Below are positions 1 through 7,283 of a stretch of 64,000 nucleotides of DNA, piece by piece (within the stretch, counting starts at the first letter, position 1; every line of letters begins with the position of its first letter). Under the pieces are notes generated by a model. The model made no database searches, was not told the DNA's origin, and saw nothing but the letters and a program-made list of their open reading frames with translations. Origin of the DNA: Bacillota bacterium (GTDB lineage Bacteria > Bacillota > UBA4882 > UBA8346). The DNA is taken from NCBI GenBank assembly GCA_023401925.1, contig JAEXDA010000006.1, forward strand, positions 21,396 through 85,395, written 5' to 3'. The position numbers and the translations under genes were made by a program.

Positions 1-255
1 CTATTGATGTTTCTGCTGGGTGTCTTTCACGGAGGAGTTGGATTTTATCTGTTTTTTGCCGGAATGAAAGGACTAAAGACCCAAAGTATCGCCGTGTTAA
101 GCTATGTCGACCCTCTTACATCGCTATTGATTTCAGCTTTGGTAGTAAGGGAGAAAATGACCTTGCTACAGCTTATTGGAGCCGCCTTGTTGCTAGGTTC
201 CATTTGGATAGGTGAAACTGGCGCATTAAAGATAAAGAAGAACGTTTCATCATAA
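1..255 (+). CDS. EamA/DMT-family transporter, C-terminal part (cut by window edge)
   Basis: Open from the window edge in frame 1 to TAA at 253-255. The visible 84 residues hold the last two to three membrane segments of a drug/metabolite transporter. After an FHGGVGFYLFFAGMKGL helix comes SYVDPLTSLLISALVVREK, the usual end of an EamA repeat (the 'xDPxxxxLxxxxxxxE' region), followed by a final helix and a short basic tail. The family exports or exchanges small metabolites across the inner membrane; the substrate cannot be read from this part. The start codon and first repeat lie outside the window. Confidence 0.8.
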   Translation, partial: LLMFLLGVFHGGVGFYLFFAGMKGLKTQSIAVLSYVDPLTSLLISALVVREKMTLLQLIGAALLLGSIWIGETGALKIKKNVSS

Positions 256-270
256 GGAAACGTTCTTCTT
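235..270 (+). terminator. Intrinsic terminator overlapping the transporter stop codon
   Basis: A perfect 14-bp inverted repeat (235-248 with 257-270) has an 8-nt loop that contains the stop codon. The arms AAGAAGAACGTTTC and GAAACGTTCTTCTT are A-rich and T-rich, so it may work in both directions. The T-run after the stem is weak. Confidence 0.7.
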
Positions 271-340
271 CAATATATCCGCTTTTTAATCAACGAGAGC
301 GCGATACGCTAAAAACATAAATTTTTCAAGCGAGAGGAAA

Positions 341-654
341 ATGAACAATGTTTTTTGTAAGTGATATTATACAACAGCACCGTCCGGGTTTAAGACGGTA
401 CTACAAGAAAAAACATACCGTGCGTTACAAGACCTGTATATTCCATTTGAACGTGTCGATACAGATGAAGCGATTACCATGGAGGACTGCGTTCAGATTG
501 ATAAAAAGCTGGCTATGAAGATGGTAAAGACCTTGTTTCTTTGCAATCGACAGCAAACGGCTTCACTACGGCAGGCGATAGGCCTTTTAAGTCAAAGGAG
601 TTCAGCAATGCGTTAGGAGTGGCCCGTGTATCCTTCGTCCGCAGGCGCGGATAA
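341..654 (+). pseudogene. Decayed prolyl-tRNA editing protein (ProX/YbaK domain)
   Basis: Translation from about 395 gives a recognisable YbaK/ProX stretch: PFERVDTDEAITMEDC, then KTLFLCNRQQT. Intact members hydrolyse Ala-tRNA(Pro). The gene is dead by several lesions. The ATG at 341, behind a GAGAGG ribosome site, meets a TGA at 362 after seven codons. A frame change with loss of a few codons follows NRQQT near 555, and the next frame continues with TTAGDRPFKSKEFSNALGV. It then stops at 652-654, well short of the usual length of about 160 residues. The stretch lies between a terminator and a gene on the other strand and no longer has an operon context. Confidence 0.75.
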
Positions 655-676
655 TTTCTGACGGCCTACCCGATTC

Positions 677-967
677 TCATTCCACTTTTTTATAGGCATT
701 GATTTCTACCGGCTTTTCGCAAAGCTCCCTAAGCTGTGGGAATATTTGAGTGAAATGCTTGGCTGCCATATGCTTGTCGAGTGCGTCCTGGTTTTCCCAT
801 TCCTCGATGAAGGTCAGTGTCGTGGGATCTTTTGAATCCTGAAACAGGCCGTAACTTATGCATCCCGCGTCTGATCTGTTAGTCTCCTCTACTAGCGTCT
901 TTGCGATAGAGATGAAACTATCGATTTTGTCCTGCTTAACAGTCTGCTTTGCAACGATTTTGATCAT
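677..967 (-). CDS. Antibiotic biosynthesis monooxygenase-domain protein (YgiN-like)
   Basis: A 96-residue single-domain ABM protein with the ferredoxin-like fold pattern: MIKIVAKQTVKQ at the start, the FISIAKTLVEETNRSDAGC helix, then the TFIEEWENQDALDKHMAAKHF core typical of the family, where E, W and H line the active pocket. Family members oxidise quinols or act on electrophilic aromatics without a metal cofactor. It is the last gene of a minus-strand set with an old-yellow-enzyme reductase and a nitroreductase. This suggests a shared role in detoxifying quinones or nitro compounds, probably under the divergent HxlR regulator. The substrate is unknown. Confidence 0.85.
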   Translation of the reverse strand: MIKIVAKQTVKQDKIDSFISIAKTLVEETNRSDAGCISYGLFQDSKDPTTLTFIEEWENQDALDKHMAAKHFTQIFPQLRELCEKPVEINAYKKVE

Positions 968-1116
968 ATCAACGGCTCCTTTATATTTTAATATTTCTCA
1001 TAATGGACTTTCTCAGCCCTGTACCGAATGCTTCGCCGGTTAAAGAGTTCTTCCAAATGCTGCGGTCATCTGGTAAGCCGAATTGTATTCGTCCAGCGCG
1101 GTCGCTGAGGAAAGAT

Positions 1117-2106
1117 TTATCCTTGCCCGGAAAAAGTCTTCCCCGCGGGGCACTTGGTATGGTCGGTGAACCAGCAGCAGTTTTTACAGCTGCGGCACGG
1201 GTTGACTGGCTCACCGCTCAATACATGATTGGCAAACTGGGGATCGGCCAGCATGCCTTTGCCGATGCCAGCAAATTCCACATAGTTGTTCTCGATTAAA
1301 TAACGGGCTTGTTCTTCCGTCCGTATCTCATTGACGGCGATCACCGGTATATGCACTTCTTTTCTAACCCTGCAGCCACTATATGTCATAGGACTGCAAG
1401 AGAACCCCGCCGGAACCGGTTGTGTGGGCGGCTTCATTCCGAAGGATATATTGAGAAGATCGATGCCGGCTTTTTCAAAGAGCTTTGCAGCCGCGATGCC
1501 GTCGCTGCTTTCAGGCTGATATTCACCCATGCGTACACCCAGGATGAACTTTTCGTGCGTGTTCTCCCGGATTTTCGGCAGGATCTCCGTGAGGATTCCC
1601 GCACGGTGTTCCACGTCTCCTTTATATGCGTCGGTGCGCCGGTTATAGGAAGCGTCAAGAAATTTGCACAGGGTAAAGCCGTGCGCAAAATGGAATTCGG
1701 CGCCGTCGAAACCAAGCTTACAGGCGGTGACGGCCGCCTGCGTCATATCCTCCTGCATTGTGTGGATATCCGAAAGCGTCAGCTCATTGATATCCATATC
1801 CCCGCAGGCGAGCTGCATCATGACGACCACTCCCCAGGAATGGCAGCCATCCGCAATTTGCCGCAATACACGGGTATTCTCCTTCGACCACTTTTCCGCG
1901 GAAGCTGCGGCCCCGAAAACGGCGGTGGCCTGAATGAAGATCAGCCCCGCTCCGCCATTGGCCCGCGCCGTATAATGCGCTAAATGCTGGCTACCGTAAA
2001 AGGCGCCGTTGTCTCCATGAAACGAAAAGGTATACATCGGTTCCATGACGATTCTGTTTTTAATCGTATTGCCCCGGATCGTAATGGGGTCCCGCAACTT
2101 TGTCAT
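1117..2106 (-). CDS. NADH:flavin oxidoreductase, old yellow enzyme family
   Basis: A 329-residue FMN TIM barrel. It opens with the family hallmark 'L..P..I.G..IKNRIVMEPM', has the DGAEFHFAHGFTLCKFLDASYNRRTD strand-loop (the usual HxxxGYLLxQFLSPxxNxRxD region), and a late VNEIRTEEQARYLIE segment. Near the C terminus a cysteine cluster, CRSCKNC followed about ten residues later by another Cys, resembles the 4Fe-4S site of the dienoyl-CoA reductase/BaiCD branch. The FAD/NAD domain of those large enzymes is absent, so it is a short form. It lies between the ABM protein and the nitroreductase on the same strand. The likely role is reduction of an enone, quinone or nitro compound. Confidence 0.88.
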   Translation of the reverse strand: MTKLRDPITIRGNTIKNRIVMEPMYTFSFHGDNGAFYGSQHLAHYTARANGGAGLIFIQATAVFGAAASAEKWSKENTRVLRQIADGCHSWGVVVMMQLACGDMDINELTLSDIHTMQEDMTQAAVTACKLGFDGAEFHFAHGFTLCKFLDASYNRRTDAYKGDVEHRAGILTEILPKIRENTHEKFILGVRMGEYQPESSDGIAAAKLFEKAGIDLLNISFGMKPPTQPVPAGFSCSPMTYSGCRVRKEVHIPVIAVNEIRTEEQARYLIENNYVEFAGIGKGMLADPQFANHVLSGEPVNPCRSCKNCCWFTDHTKCPAGKTFSGQG

Positions 2107-2123
2107 ATGTACCCCTCCTGTCG

Positions 2124-2645
2124 TCAGAAATGATTATAGAACACGGTTTCCCCGATTGGCTTCCTATGATCATGCATCTGCTCATTGGGCGCCGCATCCT
2201 TTGCCGGATAGCCCATGGGCAGCAGAGTGACCGGTATAATTTGTTCCGGTATGGAAAATTCTTTTTTGATCGCGGCAGGGTCAAAATGCGCCACCCAGGT
2301 GCTCCCAAGTCCAAGCTCGGCGATCTCAAGCAACATATGTGTTGCAACGATGCAGGCGTCGGCGTCGCCTGCATCGTAGTTGTCATAATCGCGCTTGGTG
2401 CTTGAGGAGCTGTCAAAGCAGACGAGCAGTGCCAACGGGGCATTAAAATGACAAGGTGTGCACTTCTTCAATTTTTCCAGGGATTCGGCGCTTTCAATCA
2501 CCAGGATACGCTGCGACTGAAAGTTCGCGGCGGTCGGAGCGAGCCGGCCGGCCTCAAGCACAAGGTCAAGTTTTTCTTTTTCCACCGGTTGGCCGCTGAA
2601 TTTGCGCACGGAATACCGCTCTTGTGCGAGGTTGATGAATTGCAT
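2124..2645 (-). CDS. Nitroreductase-family flavoprotein
   Basis: A 173-residue FMN nitroreductase. The start at 2645 (MQFINLAQERYSVRKFSGQPV) is preferred because it carries the family N-terminal 'RRSVRxF' motif and follows a G-rich ribosome site; upstream in-frame ATGs add unrelated residues. RLAPTAANFQSQRI contacts FMN, and the C-terminal part has AELGLGSTWVAHFDP and LLPMGYPA, all typical. The family reduces nitroaromatics or quinones with NAD(P)H. It is the promoter-proximal gene of the minus-strand operon and faces an HxlR regulator. Confidence 0.88.
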   Translation of the reverse strand: MQFINLAQERYSVRKFSGQPVEKEKLDLVLEAGRLAPTAANFQSQRILVIESAESLEKLKKCTPCHFNAPLALLVCFDSSSSTKRDYDNYDAGDADACIVATHMLLEIAELGLGSTWVAHFDPAAIKKEFSIPEQIIPVTLLPMGYPAKDAAPNEQMHDHRKPIGETVFYNHF

Positions 2646-2687
2646 ACAAACGCCCCCATTCTGTGATACAGTCGGCATCATTTAACC

Positions 2688-2723
2688 TTTACAAATTTTG
2701 CATAACTGTTTATACTTAGTATA
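2688..2723. promoter_or_regulatory. Divergent promoter with 13-bp palindromic operator
   Basis: On the plus strand, TTTACA (2688-2693), a 17-bp spacer and TATACT (2711-2716) form a good sigma-A promoter for the HxlR gene. The -10 hexamer is half of the perfect palindrome TATACTTAGTATA (2711-2723). HxlR proteins bind such dyads as dimers, so this is a likely autoregulatory operator that could also control the divergent redox operon. Confidence 0.65.
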
Positions 2724-2782
2724 TTAATCAGGGAACAAACATACAAGTACGCACATTTTTGTGCCTTAAATCAGGAGAGATC

Positions 2783-3160
2783 ATGCCAAACGAATGTAAA
2801 AAGGCGAAAACAATCCATGCAAAAAAGTGTGCGGTGACACATGCGCTGGAGATCATTGGCGGAAAATGGCGACTGCCGATCATCTGGGAGCTTTCCGCGC
2901 AGGAGAGTATGCGATATAACGAGCTCAAGCGGCATTTGGACGGCATCACCAATATCATGTTGACAAGGGCGCTGCATGGGCTTGAGGAGAACGGCCTGGT
3001 AAAGCGCATGGAGCTGTGCCAAATTCCTCCCCATGTGGAATATTCACTGACCGAGAGCTGTAAACATCTGTTGCCTGCTCTGGAGATCATCAATGAGTGG
3101 GGAAAAGAGAGAATGCTTGACGCTTCCTGTCAGGACGATCCGAATGTTGCCTGCAGGTGA
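2783..3160 (+). CDS. HxlR-family transcriptional regulator
   Basis: A 125-residue winged-helix regulator. The ATG at 2783 is chosen because AGGAGAG sits just upstream; an earlier in-frame start would overlap the ribosome site. The core matches the family: HALEIIGGKWRLPIIWEL, then RYNELKRHLDGITNIMLTRALHGLEENGLVKR (recognition helix and wing) and VEYSLTESCKHLLPAL. Cys residues near the N terminus could sense electrophiles, as in related quinone and aldehyde sensors, but this is inference. It is divergent from the nitroreductase/OYE/ABM operon, which it probably represses until an electrophile appears. Confidence 0.88.
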   Translation: MPNECKKAKTIHAKKCAVTHALEIIGGKWRLPIIWELSAQESMRYNELKRHLDGITNIMLTRALHGLEENGLVKRMELCQIPPHVEYSLTESCKHLLPALEIINEWGKERMLDASCQDDPNVACR

Positions 3161-3187
3161 TCTGAACGACGGGTTGTGATTGTCAAA

Positions 3188-3289
3188 ATGCGATTTGAGC
3201 AATTACATTCAGACGAAGTTCAACCAATTCCGGCCGATAAAAAGGCGGACAAAAATATAGTAGAACAATTCAGGAATATGTTGGATTAA
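3188..3289 (+). pseudogene. Remnant of an addiction-module antitoxin C terminus
   Basis: A 33-codon reading frame, MRFEQLHSDEVQPIPADK onward, matches in sequence and DNA the C-terminal third of the intact antitoxin at 6220-6444 (RRLEQLHSGEVQSIPGED). The N-terminal two thirds and a downstream toxin are missing, so this is probably the leftover of a second copy of the same TA module. Confidence 0.6.
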
Positions 3290-3372
3290 TCGAAAGAGGT
3301 TTTTCATCGATTGATTTCATAGCACGTAAGAATTATAATATGGTTAGAATTTTACTATGAGGAGCTGATACC

Positions 3373-3663
3373 ATGCAAATTAAACCGTCGGCAAATATCC
3401 GGCAGAATTATAACGAAATTGCGGCTTTATGCAAGTCCACCGGAGAACCTGTGTATCTTACCAAAAACGGGGAGGGTGATCTGGTGGTCATGGATATAGA
3501 GTCGTTTTCTCGCCGCGAAAAAATGTTGAAGTTAAGGGAAGAATTGTTGGCTGTTGAGGAAGACCGCGTGGCGGGTCGTATAGGATGTACGCCGGAAGAA
3601 TTGGACCAGTACCTGGAGAGTATTATTGACGGGGTGGAGCATGGAAAAGATACTTCAATATAA
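3373..3663 (+). CDS. Phd/YefM-family antitoxin
   Basis: A 96-residue antitoxin. The first 55 residues are a standard Phd/YefM DNA-binding domain (IKPSANIRQNYNEIAALCK, PVYLTKNGEGDLVVMDIESF). The acidic tail is longer than usual and should wrap the toxin. A GAGG ribosome site precedes the ATG. Its last 23 bases overlap the start of the RelE/ParE-type toxin, which implies translational coupling. It should bind its own promoter, with the toxin as corepressor. Confidence 0.88.
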   Translation: MQIKPSANIRQNYNEIAALCKSTGEPVYLTKNGEGDLVVMDIESFSRREKMLKLREELLAVEEDRVAGRIGCTPEELDQYLESIIDGVEHGKDTSI

Positions 3664-3958
3664 GCTCATTGTCTCTGATCGTTCCCGCAGGATGTTGGCG
3701 GGTCATGTCCAGTTTATGGCTCAAAAAGGCCCTTCCGCCGCCCGCAAAGTAAAAAATGAATTAATGGACGCTATTCGCTCCCTTCATCAAATGCCGGAGC
3801 GTTTTCCGTTTTTGGAGGCCGAATTTATCCCGCCCAACAAATATCATAAGATGTTCGTCGAAAAGTGGTATCTGATTTTATATCAGATTAAGGATCAAAC
3901 GGTGTATGTTGACTATATCGTTGATTGCAGACAGGATTATGGATGGCTGATAAGCTGA
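3641..3958 (+). CDS. RelE/ParE-superfamily toxin
   Basis: A 105-residue toxin overlapping the antitoxin gene. The ATG at 3641 (MEKILQYKLIVSD) is used because it lies behind a GGTGGAGC site; the upstream TTG lies deep inside the antitoxin. The fold pattern is right: an N-terminal beta strand, the helical pair with PSAARKVKNELMDAIRSLHQMPERFPFLE, then YHKMFVEKWYLILYQIKDQTVYVDYIVDCRQDY. The conserved YRxxxxxxYxLxYxI-type core and the final D-RQDY strand resemble plasmid-stabilisation toxins. It is predicted to act either on ribosome-bound mRNA or on gyrase, and the sequence does not settle which. Confidence 0.85.
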   Translation: MEKILQYKLIVSDRSRRMLAGHVQFMAQKGPSAARKVKNELMDAIRSLHQMPERFPFLEAEFIPPNKYHKMFVEKWYLILYQIKDQTVYVDYIVDCRQDYGWLIS

Positions 3959-4169
3959 AATAGAATAAAACAGATGAGTGCTTTGATGTCCGGAATTCCT
4001 CGCAGCTCTCCCTGGCGTTTACTGTAGAAAATCCCCGAGAGGTAAAGCAAATAGAATCTATCCCAATACGCAACATCCTACTTACGTATTAAAAGTACAC
4101 CATGAAGAAGAAGTTCGGGAAAAAAAGCGTCGGAGACAAGATGAAAGTAACCCAAAGGAGGCGCGGAAA

Positions 4170-4352
4170 ATGGTATCCAATTTATCGGAGACATTGAAAA
4201 AGGCATATGATGATGCGGTGATTGCGGGAAAGATTGAGGTAGCTCAAAATATGCTTGCGAAGGATATGGATGAAAAATTGATATCGGAAGTAAGCGGACT
4301 TCCGATGGAACAAATTAATACCTTAAAGAAAAATATTGGAAAGCTTCATTAA
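4170..4352 (+). pseudogene. C-terminal fragment of an Rpn/PD-(D/E)XK transposase-like nuclease
   Basis: Sixty codons ending in the characteristic tail of this family, GKIEVAQNMLAKDMDEKLISEVSGLPMEQI, which normally follows the nuclease domain. No nuclease domain is encoded upstream in any frame, although the open frame runs back to about 4023 with low-complexity charged residues. A matching N-terminal remnant of the same family lies at 6018-6215. Rpn proteins promote RecA-independent recombination. This copy cannot be functional. Confidence 0.6.
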
Positions 4353-4361
4353 GAAAGCAAA

Positions 4362-4396
4362 AAAGCCCTAACTTTGTAAGGAATGGTTAGGGCTTT
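4362..4396 (+). terminator. Intrinsic terminator after the Rpn fragment
   Basis: AAAGCCCTAAC (4362-4372) pairs perfectly with GTTAGGGCTTT (4386-4396) around a 13-nt loop. The T-run is short, but the A/T ends of the stem fit a bidirectional terminator. Confidence 0.7.
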
Positions 4397-4404
4397 GATC
4401 AAAT

Positions 4405-4569
4405 TTATTTTGCCGTTCAATTGCCGTTCTAGACTCTCGATTTTTTTCGATTTAATTCGATTAGAAATATTTAACAAATGAGATTTAACAGGACTTTTTC
4501 AATAAATTCGACTAGAAAATATTAGAAAATATCGTACGGACACAGGTTCAAATCCTGTCGCCTCGACCA
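4405..4569 (+). repeat. tRNA 3'-end copy 1 with its left flank (attachment-site-like)
   Basis: 4542-4569 is the 3' part of a tRNA: T-arm ACAGG/TTCAAAT/CCTGT, acceptor strand CGCCTCG, discriminator A and CCA. The acceptor sequence and A73 are most like tRNA-Pro. No 5' tRNA part is present. The 130 bp to its left is about 80% alike to the left flank of copy 3 (24720-24849). A tyrosine recombinase remnant lies just to the right. This is the usual trace of an element that integrated into a tRNA 3' end. Confidence 0.65.
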
Positions 4570-4581
4570 TTAAAAAAAGTT

Positions 4582-4617
4582 AATCCTGATAAGCTTCTTA
4601 GCCTTTCAGGATTTTTT
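4582..4617 (+). terminator. Intrinsic terminator behind tRNA 3'-end copy 1
   Basis: AATCCTGA (4582-4589) pairs with TCAGGATT (4606-4613), followed by a T-run. It sits where the terminator of a tRNA gene would be. Confidence 0.6.
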
Positions 4618-4707
4618 GTTTGCGCATCTCTTTGCGTATCCATGGCAGGAAAATCCAATAAAATCAAGGAATAATATTTGCTAATTAGTATCATTACTGA
4701 ATTTACA

Positions 4708-5290
4708 TTAGAAAAAAACCAGCTTAAATGGTTTTTTCTTAGTATTTATTAGTGCCTTAGCCATATCTCCATTAACATCTCTTTGCATGGCTGGTGTAAC
4801 ATGTCCATAAATGTCGCCGGTTGTCATAATACTTGCATGTGCCGCTCTAGTTTGGGCATGTTTTAGGCTCCAACCACGCTTTAACATGATTGTTATACAG
4901 GTCGTAAATCGTGAAAGCGCATTTTGGGGACATCGGCACGGGCAATTAATTGATTATAATGGTTCCTTAAAGTTGTTTCTTTGACTGGATTACCATTGTA
5001 TGATGCAAAAACCAAATCATTGTTGGAATATTCTTTTCCATAAGCTAATTTCTCTGCTGCTCTCTATTTAAACTCCCTTTCGAAATAGGGAACCATCCAA
5101 GGTTCGAGTTCTAAAAGTTGACGATTTTCATTGGTTTTTGTATCTTTAAATTCAGCCGAATAGCCTTATTTTCTGACTGATTGCCGAATGGAGGCCGTTA
5201 AGGCTTTTAAATCAACATCTTGCTTACGTAGACCCCCTAATTCCCCTTGACGTTTAGAATAAAATATTGCCAGCAAATACAAAAAATAAA
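4708..5290 (-). pseudogene. Tyrosine recombinase (phage/ICE integrase) catalytic-domain remnant
   Basis: Reading the minus strand from 5290 gives the integrase catalytic domain in pieces: GELGGLRKQDVDLKAL (box with the first catalytic Arg region), AEKLAYGKEYSNNDLVFA, then PKMRFHDLR (the HxxR motif). A small deletion after HDLR shifts the frame, and the text resumes with LKRGWSLKHAQTRAAH and GDIYGHVTPAMQRDV, which includes the Tyr region. There are stop codons at the KxxYSAEF site and before the RAAEKLA segment. The N-terminal DNA-binding domain is gone. The position next to a tRNA 3' end is classical for an integrase. Confidence 0.8.
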
Positions 5291-5311
5291 ATCTATCGTA
5301 GAATGCGACGT

Positions 5312-5805
5312 CTAAAAATCGTTGGGCTTCTTCCTCGGTCCATGTTGTGCCTTATATTTTGGAACTTTTGGAAAGTTTAAATAGTGGGACCGGTTTAAGT
5401 TCTTGGCTATTCCACGATATGATACTTTAGAATAGCCGAATTGTCGCTTAACGATTAAAACTGGATGCTCCACTTTGCAACGTGTTGATGACTTGCGGTT
5501 TTCAATCTGTTTGTCCCAATTGGTACCCTTGTAATGAGCGGTGATCTTGTTTTGAGAAGGCCGTTTGTTGATGCGAAAGCCTATTTGCCGGAGATTATTG
5601 TCTGACTTGACATCTTCACGCTTTTCAATCCCAAGATAACCGGAATCGCCATAAACCACAACGTCATCTTTCCGGACCAGCTTTGCTGTCTCGATTATAT
5701 CGTGCGCATTGGCTGAAGTTGCCGTTATGGTGTGGACATAGCCGCTGCCTGCGTCCACACCGGAATGAATTTTCATTCCGAAGTGCCACTCGTTTCCTTT
5801 TAATG
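5312..5805 (-). mobile_element. IS5-family transposase, C-terminal fragment
   Basis: The frame from about 5805 down to 5312 reads KGNEWHFGMKIHSGVDAGSG, the well-known IS5 DDE strand with its first acidic residue. It continues with VVYGDSGYLG (second Asp) and RCKVEHPVLIVKRQFGY (Glu region, with YRGIAKN after it). The N-terminal half and the terminal inverted repeats were not found. About 154 residues remain of about 320. It has probably truncated the integrase remnant next to it. Confidence 0.8.
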
Positions 5806-6017
5806 AAGAGGATATACAAAGTGAAAATCTTTCAGAATAGGTATTCCGGTTTCAATTGGTCGAGTACTCGCTCCTTGCGTTAGAATAATAATTTCATAAA
5901 TTCAATTTCTATGGATTATTGCTTTGAAATTATAATGAGAATTTAGCAAAGATTGTTTACTCCCCCCAAATACATTATAATAAACTTAGCAGCTAAAAAT
6001 TAAAATAAAGCTGATGA

Positions 6018-6215
6018 ATGTCTGAAAATAAGGCCCGGAGACAATAATAGCAATATTAACAACCCGCACGATAAAGTTTATAAATACTTGTATCCAGCGA
6101 AAAGGTCTTTTTGGAACCTTTACAAAGCTTTGTAAACGTAAAGTGGGTTCAGTTATTCTGCAAGACTTTAACGAGAAAGAAGCGGACCTGGTATAAAATT
6201 TATCGGAGGTAAAAG
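6018..6215 (+). pseudogene. N-terminal remnant of an Rpn/PD-(D/E)XK transposase-like nuclease
   Basis: Frameshifted pieces of the family N terminus can be read: MSENK from 6018, NPHDKVYKYLYPAKRSFW in another frame (the NPHDKxxKxxxS motif), then SFVN..W and SVILQDFNEKEADLV before 6180. In intact proteins these follow one another in this order. Frame changes and stops make it dead. With 4170-4352 it may be two halves of the same kind of element, separated by the integrase and IS5 debris. Confidence 0.6.
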
Positions 6216-6219
6216 TGAT

Positions 6220-6444
6220 ATGAAAACCAAAGATCTGATTGCTGAGGTAATTTCATTGCCGGTTGAGCAGCGAGCGCTGGTTATCGATTCGTTATTAAAG
6301 AGCTTGAATCCCCCGGAATCTGAAATTGATAAGAAGTGGGCTGTGATAGCCAAAAGGCGTCTAGAACAATTACATTCGGGCGAAGTTCAATCTATTCCGG
6401 GAGAAGACGTATTTGAGCGAATATGGAGTAGGTTTTCGAAATGA
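6220..6444 (+). CDS. Putative addiction module antitoxin
   Basis: A 74-residue protein with the family pattern MKTKDLIAEVISLPVEQRALVIDSLLKSLNPPESEIDKKW and a C-terminal RRLEQLHSGEVQSIPGEDVFERI tail that binds the partner toxin. ATG at 6220 follows CGGAGG with good spacing. Its stop overlaps the start of the RelE/ParE-type toxin by four bases (ATGA). The toxin is frameshifted, so the antitoxin may be an orphan in practice. Confidence 0.85.
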   Translation: MKTKDLIAEVISLPVEQRALVIDSLLKSLNPPESEIDKKWAVIAKRRLEQLHSGEVQSIPGEDVFERIWSRFSK

Positions 6445-6726
6445 AATACTCGTTTCATCCAGAAGCAGAAAAAGAATTTGATGAAGCCATTGATTATTTC
6501 CAAGACATAGAAGCGGGTTTGGGTTATGACTTTGCAGTTGAGGTCTACCTGGCCGTTGAGAGAACCACGGCTTTTCCAAAGGCTTGGCCAATATTAGAAG
6601 GAAACATCCGCAGATGTTTGGTCAGCAGGTTTCCATATGGGATCTTATATTCCGAGGAGAAAGTATCTTCATTGTGGCCGTTATGCACTTGCATAGGGAT
6701 CCGGAATATTGGAGCGACAGACTATA
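6441..6726 (+). pseudogene. RelE/ParE toxin gene with a late frameshift
   Basis: It starts as a normal toxin partner of the preceding antitoxin: MKYSFHPEAEKEFDEAIDYF, GLGYDFAVEVYLAVERT, then GNIRRCLVSRFPYGILYSEE. Near 6665 the frame slips. The open frame then runs through unrelated residues to 6776, while the neighbouring frame continues the family ending VAVMHLHRDPEYWSDRL and stops near 6726. The C-terminal strand carries catalytic residues in this family, so toxicity is probably lost. A sequencing error in the short A/T stretch is the alternative. Confidence 0.75.
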
Positions 6727-6862
6727 GCGTTTATATTGTTTCAATCACGTCCAGAAAAGATTTTCCAGAACTTTAACGTTTCCCACTATTTTTTGGTAAA
6801 CATGATCAGCTAAATCCATGCGGTCATTCATTTGAGAATTTAATTAGAAAATATGGTACCGG

Positions 6863-6891
6863 GCCAGGTTCAAATCCTGTCGCCCCGACCA
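6863..6891 (+). repeat. tRNA 3'-end copy 2 (attachment-site-like)
   Basis: CAGGTTCAAATCCTGTCGCC followed by CCGACCA is a T-arm plus acceptor strand CGCCCCG, discriminator A and CCA, as in many bacterial tRNA-Pro genes. No anticodon or D arm precedes it. The left neighbour ATTAGAAAATAT is shared with copy 1. Confidence 0.65.
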
Positions 6892-6904
6892 TTAAAAAAT
6901 ATTG

Positions 6905-6936
6905 AATTGACGGTCCTTTTGGCCGTCAATTTTTTT
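6905..6936 (+). terminator. Intrinsic terminator behind tRNA 3'-end copy 2
   Basis: AATTGACGG (6905-6913) pairs with CCGTCAATT (6923-6931), followed by a run of T. A decayed version stands behind copy 3 (24888-24922), so tRNA end and terminator were copied together. Confidence 0.75.
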
Positions 6937-6946
6937 GCGTATTTTA

Positions 6947-7066
6947 AACCCCCGGCTAAGCCGAGGGTTCCCAAAAGGCTATGCCGATGAGTAGAAAAAA
7001 GGAATCCCCTCTTGCTATGGGGTTCGCCAACCGCATAAAAAGCAAAGGGGAGGGGGATATCCAAAG
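6947..7066 (+). mobile_element. IS200/IS605-type left end without transposase
   Basis: This starts with the subterminal hairpin CCCCCGGCTAAGCCGAGGG and continues with AAAAGGCTATGCCGATGAGT, GGTTCGCCAACCGCATAAAA and AGCAAAGGGGAGG...ATATCC. The same order and nearly the same sequence precede the tnpA start at the end of the window (63844-63962). Here the sequence breaks off right at the position of the tnpA start codon, leaving a 120-bp remnant. Confidence 0.75.
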
Positions 7067-7139
7067 GAAGTTTTGTATATCCTTGTTTTTTCTAAACATA
7101 GGGCTCGAGTTTATAAAAAAAGAGCAATTAAGCAGCTTA

Positions 7140-7168
7140 TTGACATCTATCGGATGAAGATTTATTAT
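7140..7168 (+). promoter_or_regulatory. Sigma-A promoter for manA
   Basis: TTGACA (7140-7145), a 17-bp spacer and TATTAT (7163-7168) make a near-consensus promoter about 115 bp before the manA start. Confidence 0.65.
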
Positions 7169-7283
7169 CTTACTAAAAGAATCGTTTCATTGTTTGCTAA
7201 ATTAACAAATAAATCCCGTTACCCTTAACGAAAAAGAATAATGAACTTGAAGGGTAAAAATAAATGCAGTGGGAGGATGTTTG

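Noticed and set aside
1003..1983. Long plus-strand frames (98 and 224 codons) opposite the old-yellow-enzyme gene
   Set aside because: Antisense shadows of a clearly recognisable flavoprotein; no ribosome sites or family match.
4542..4569. A complete tRNA gene at 4542, 6863 or 24850
   Set aside because: Only T-arm, acceptor 3' strand and CCA are present; upstream sequence gives no anticodon or D arm.
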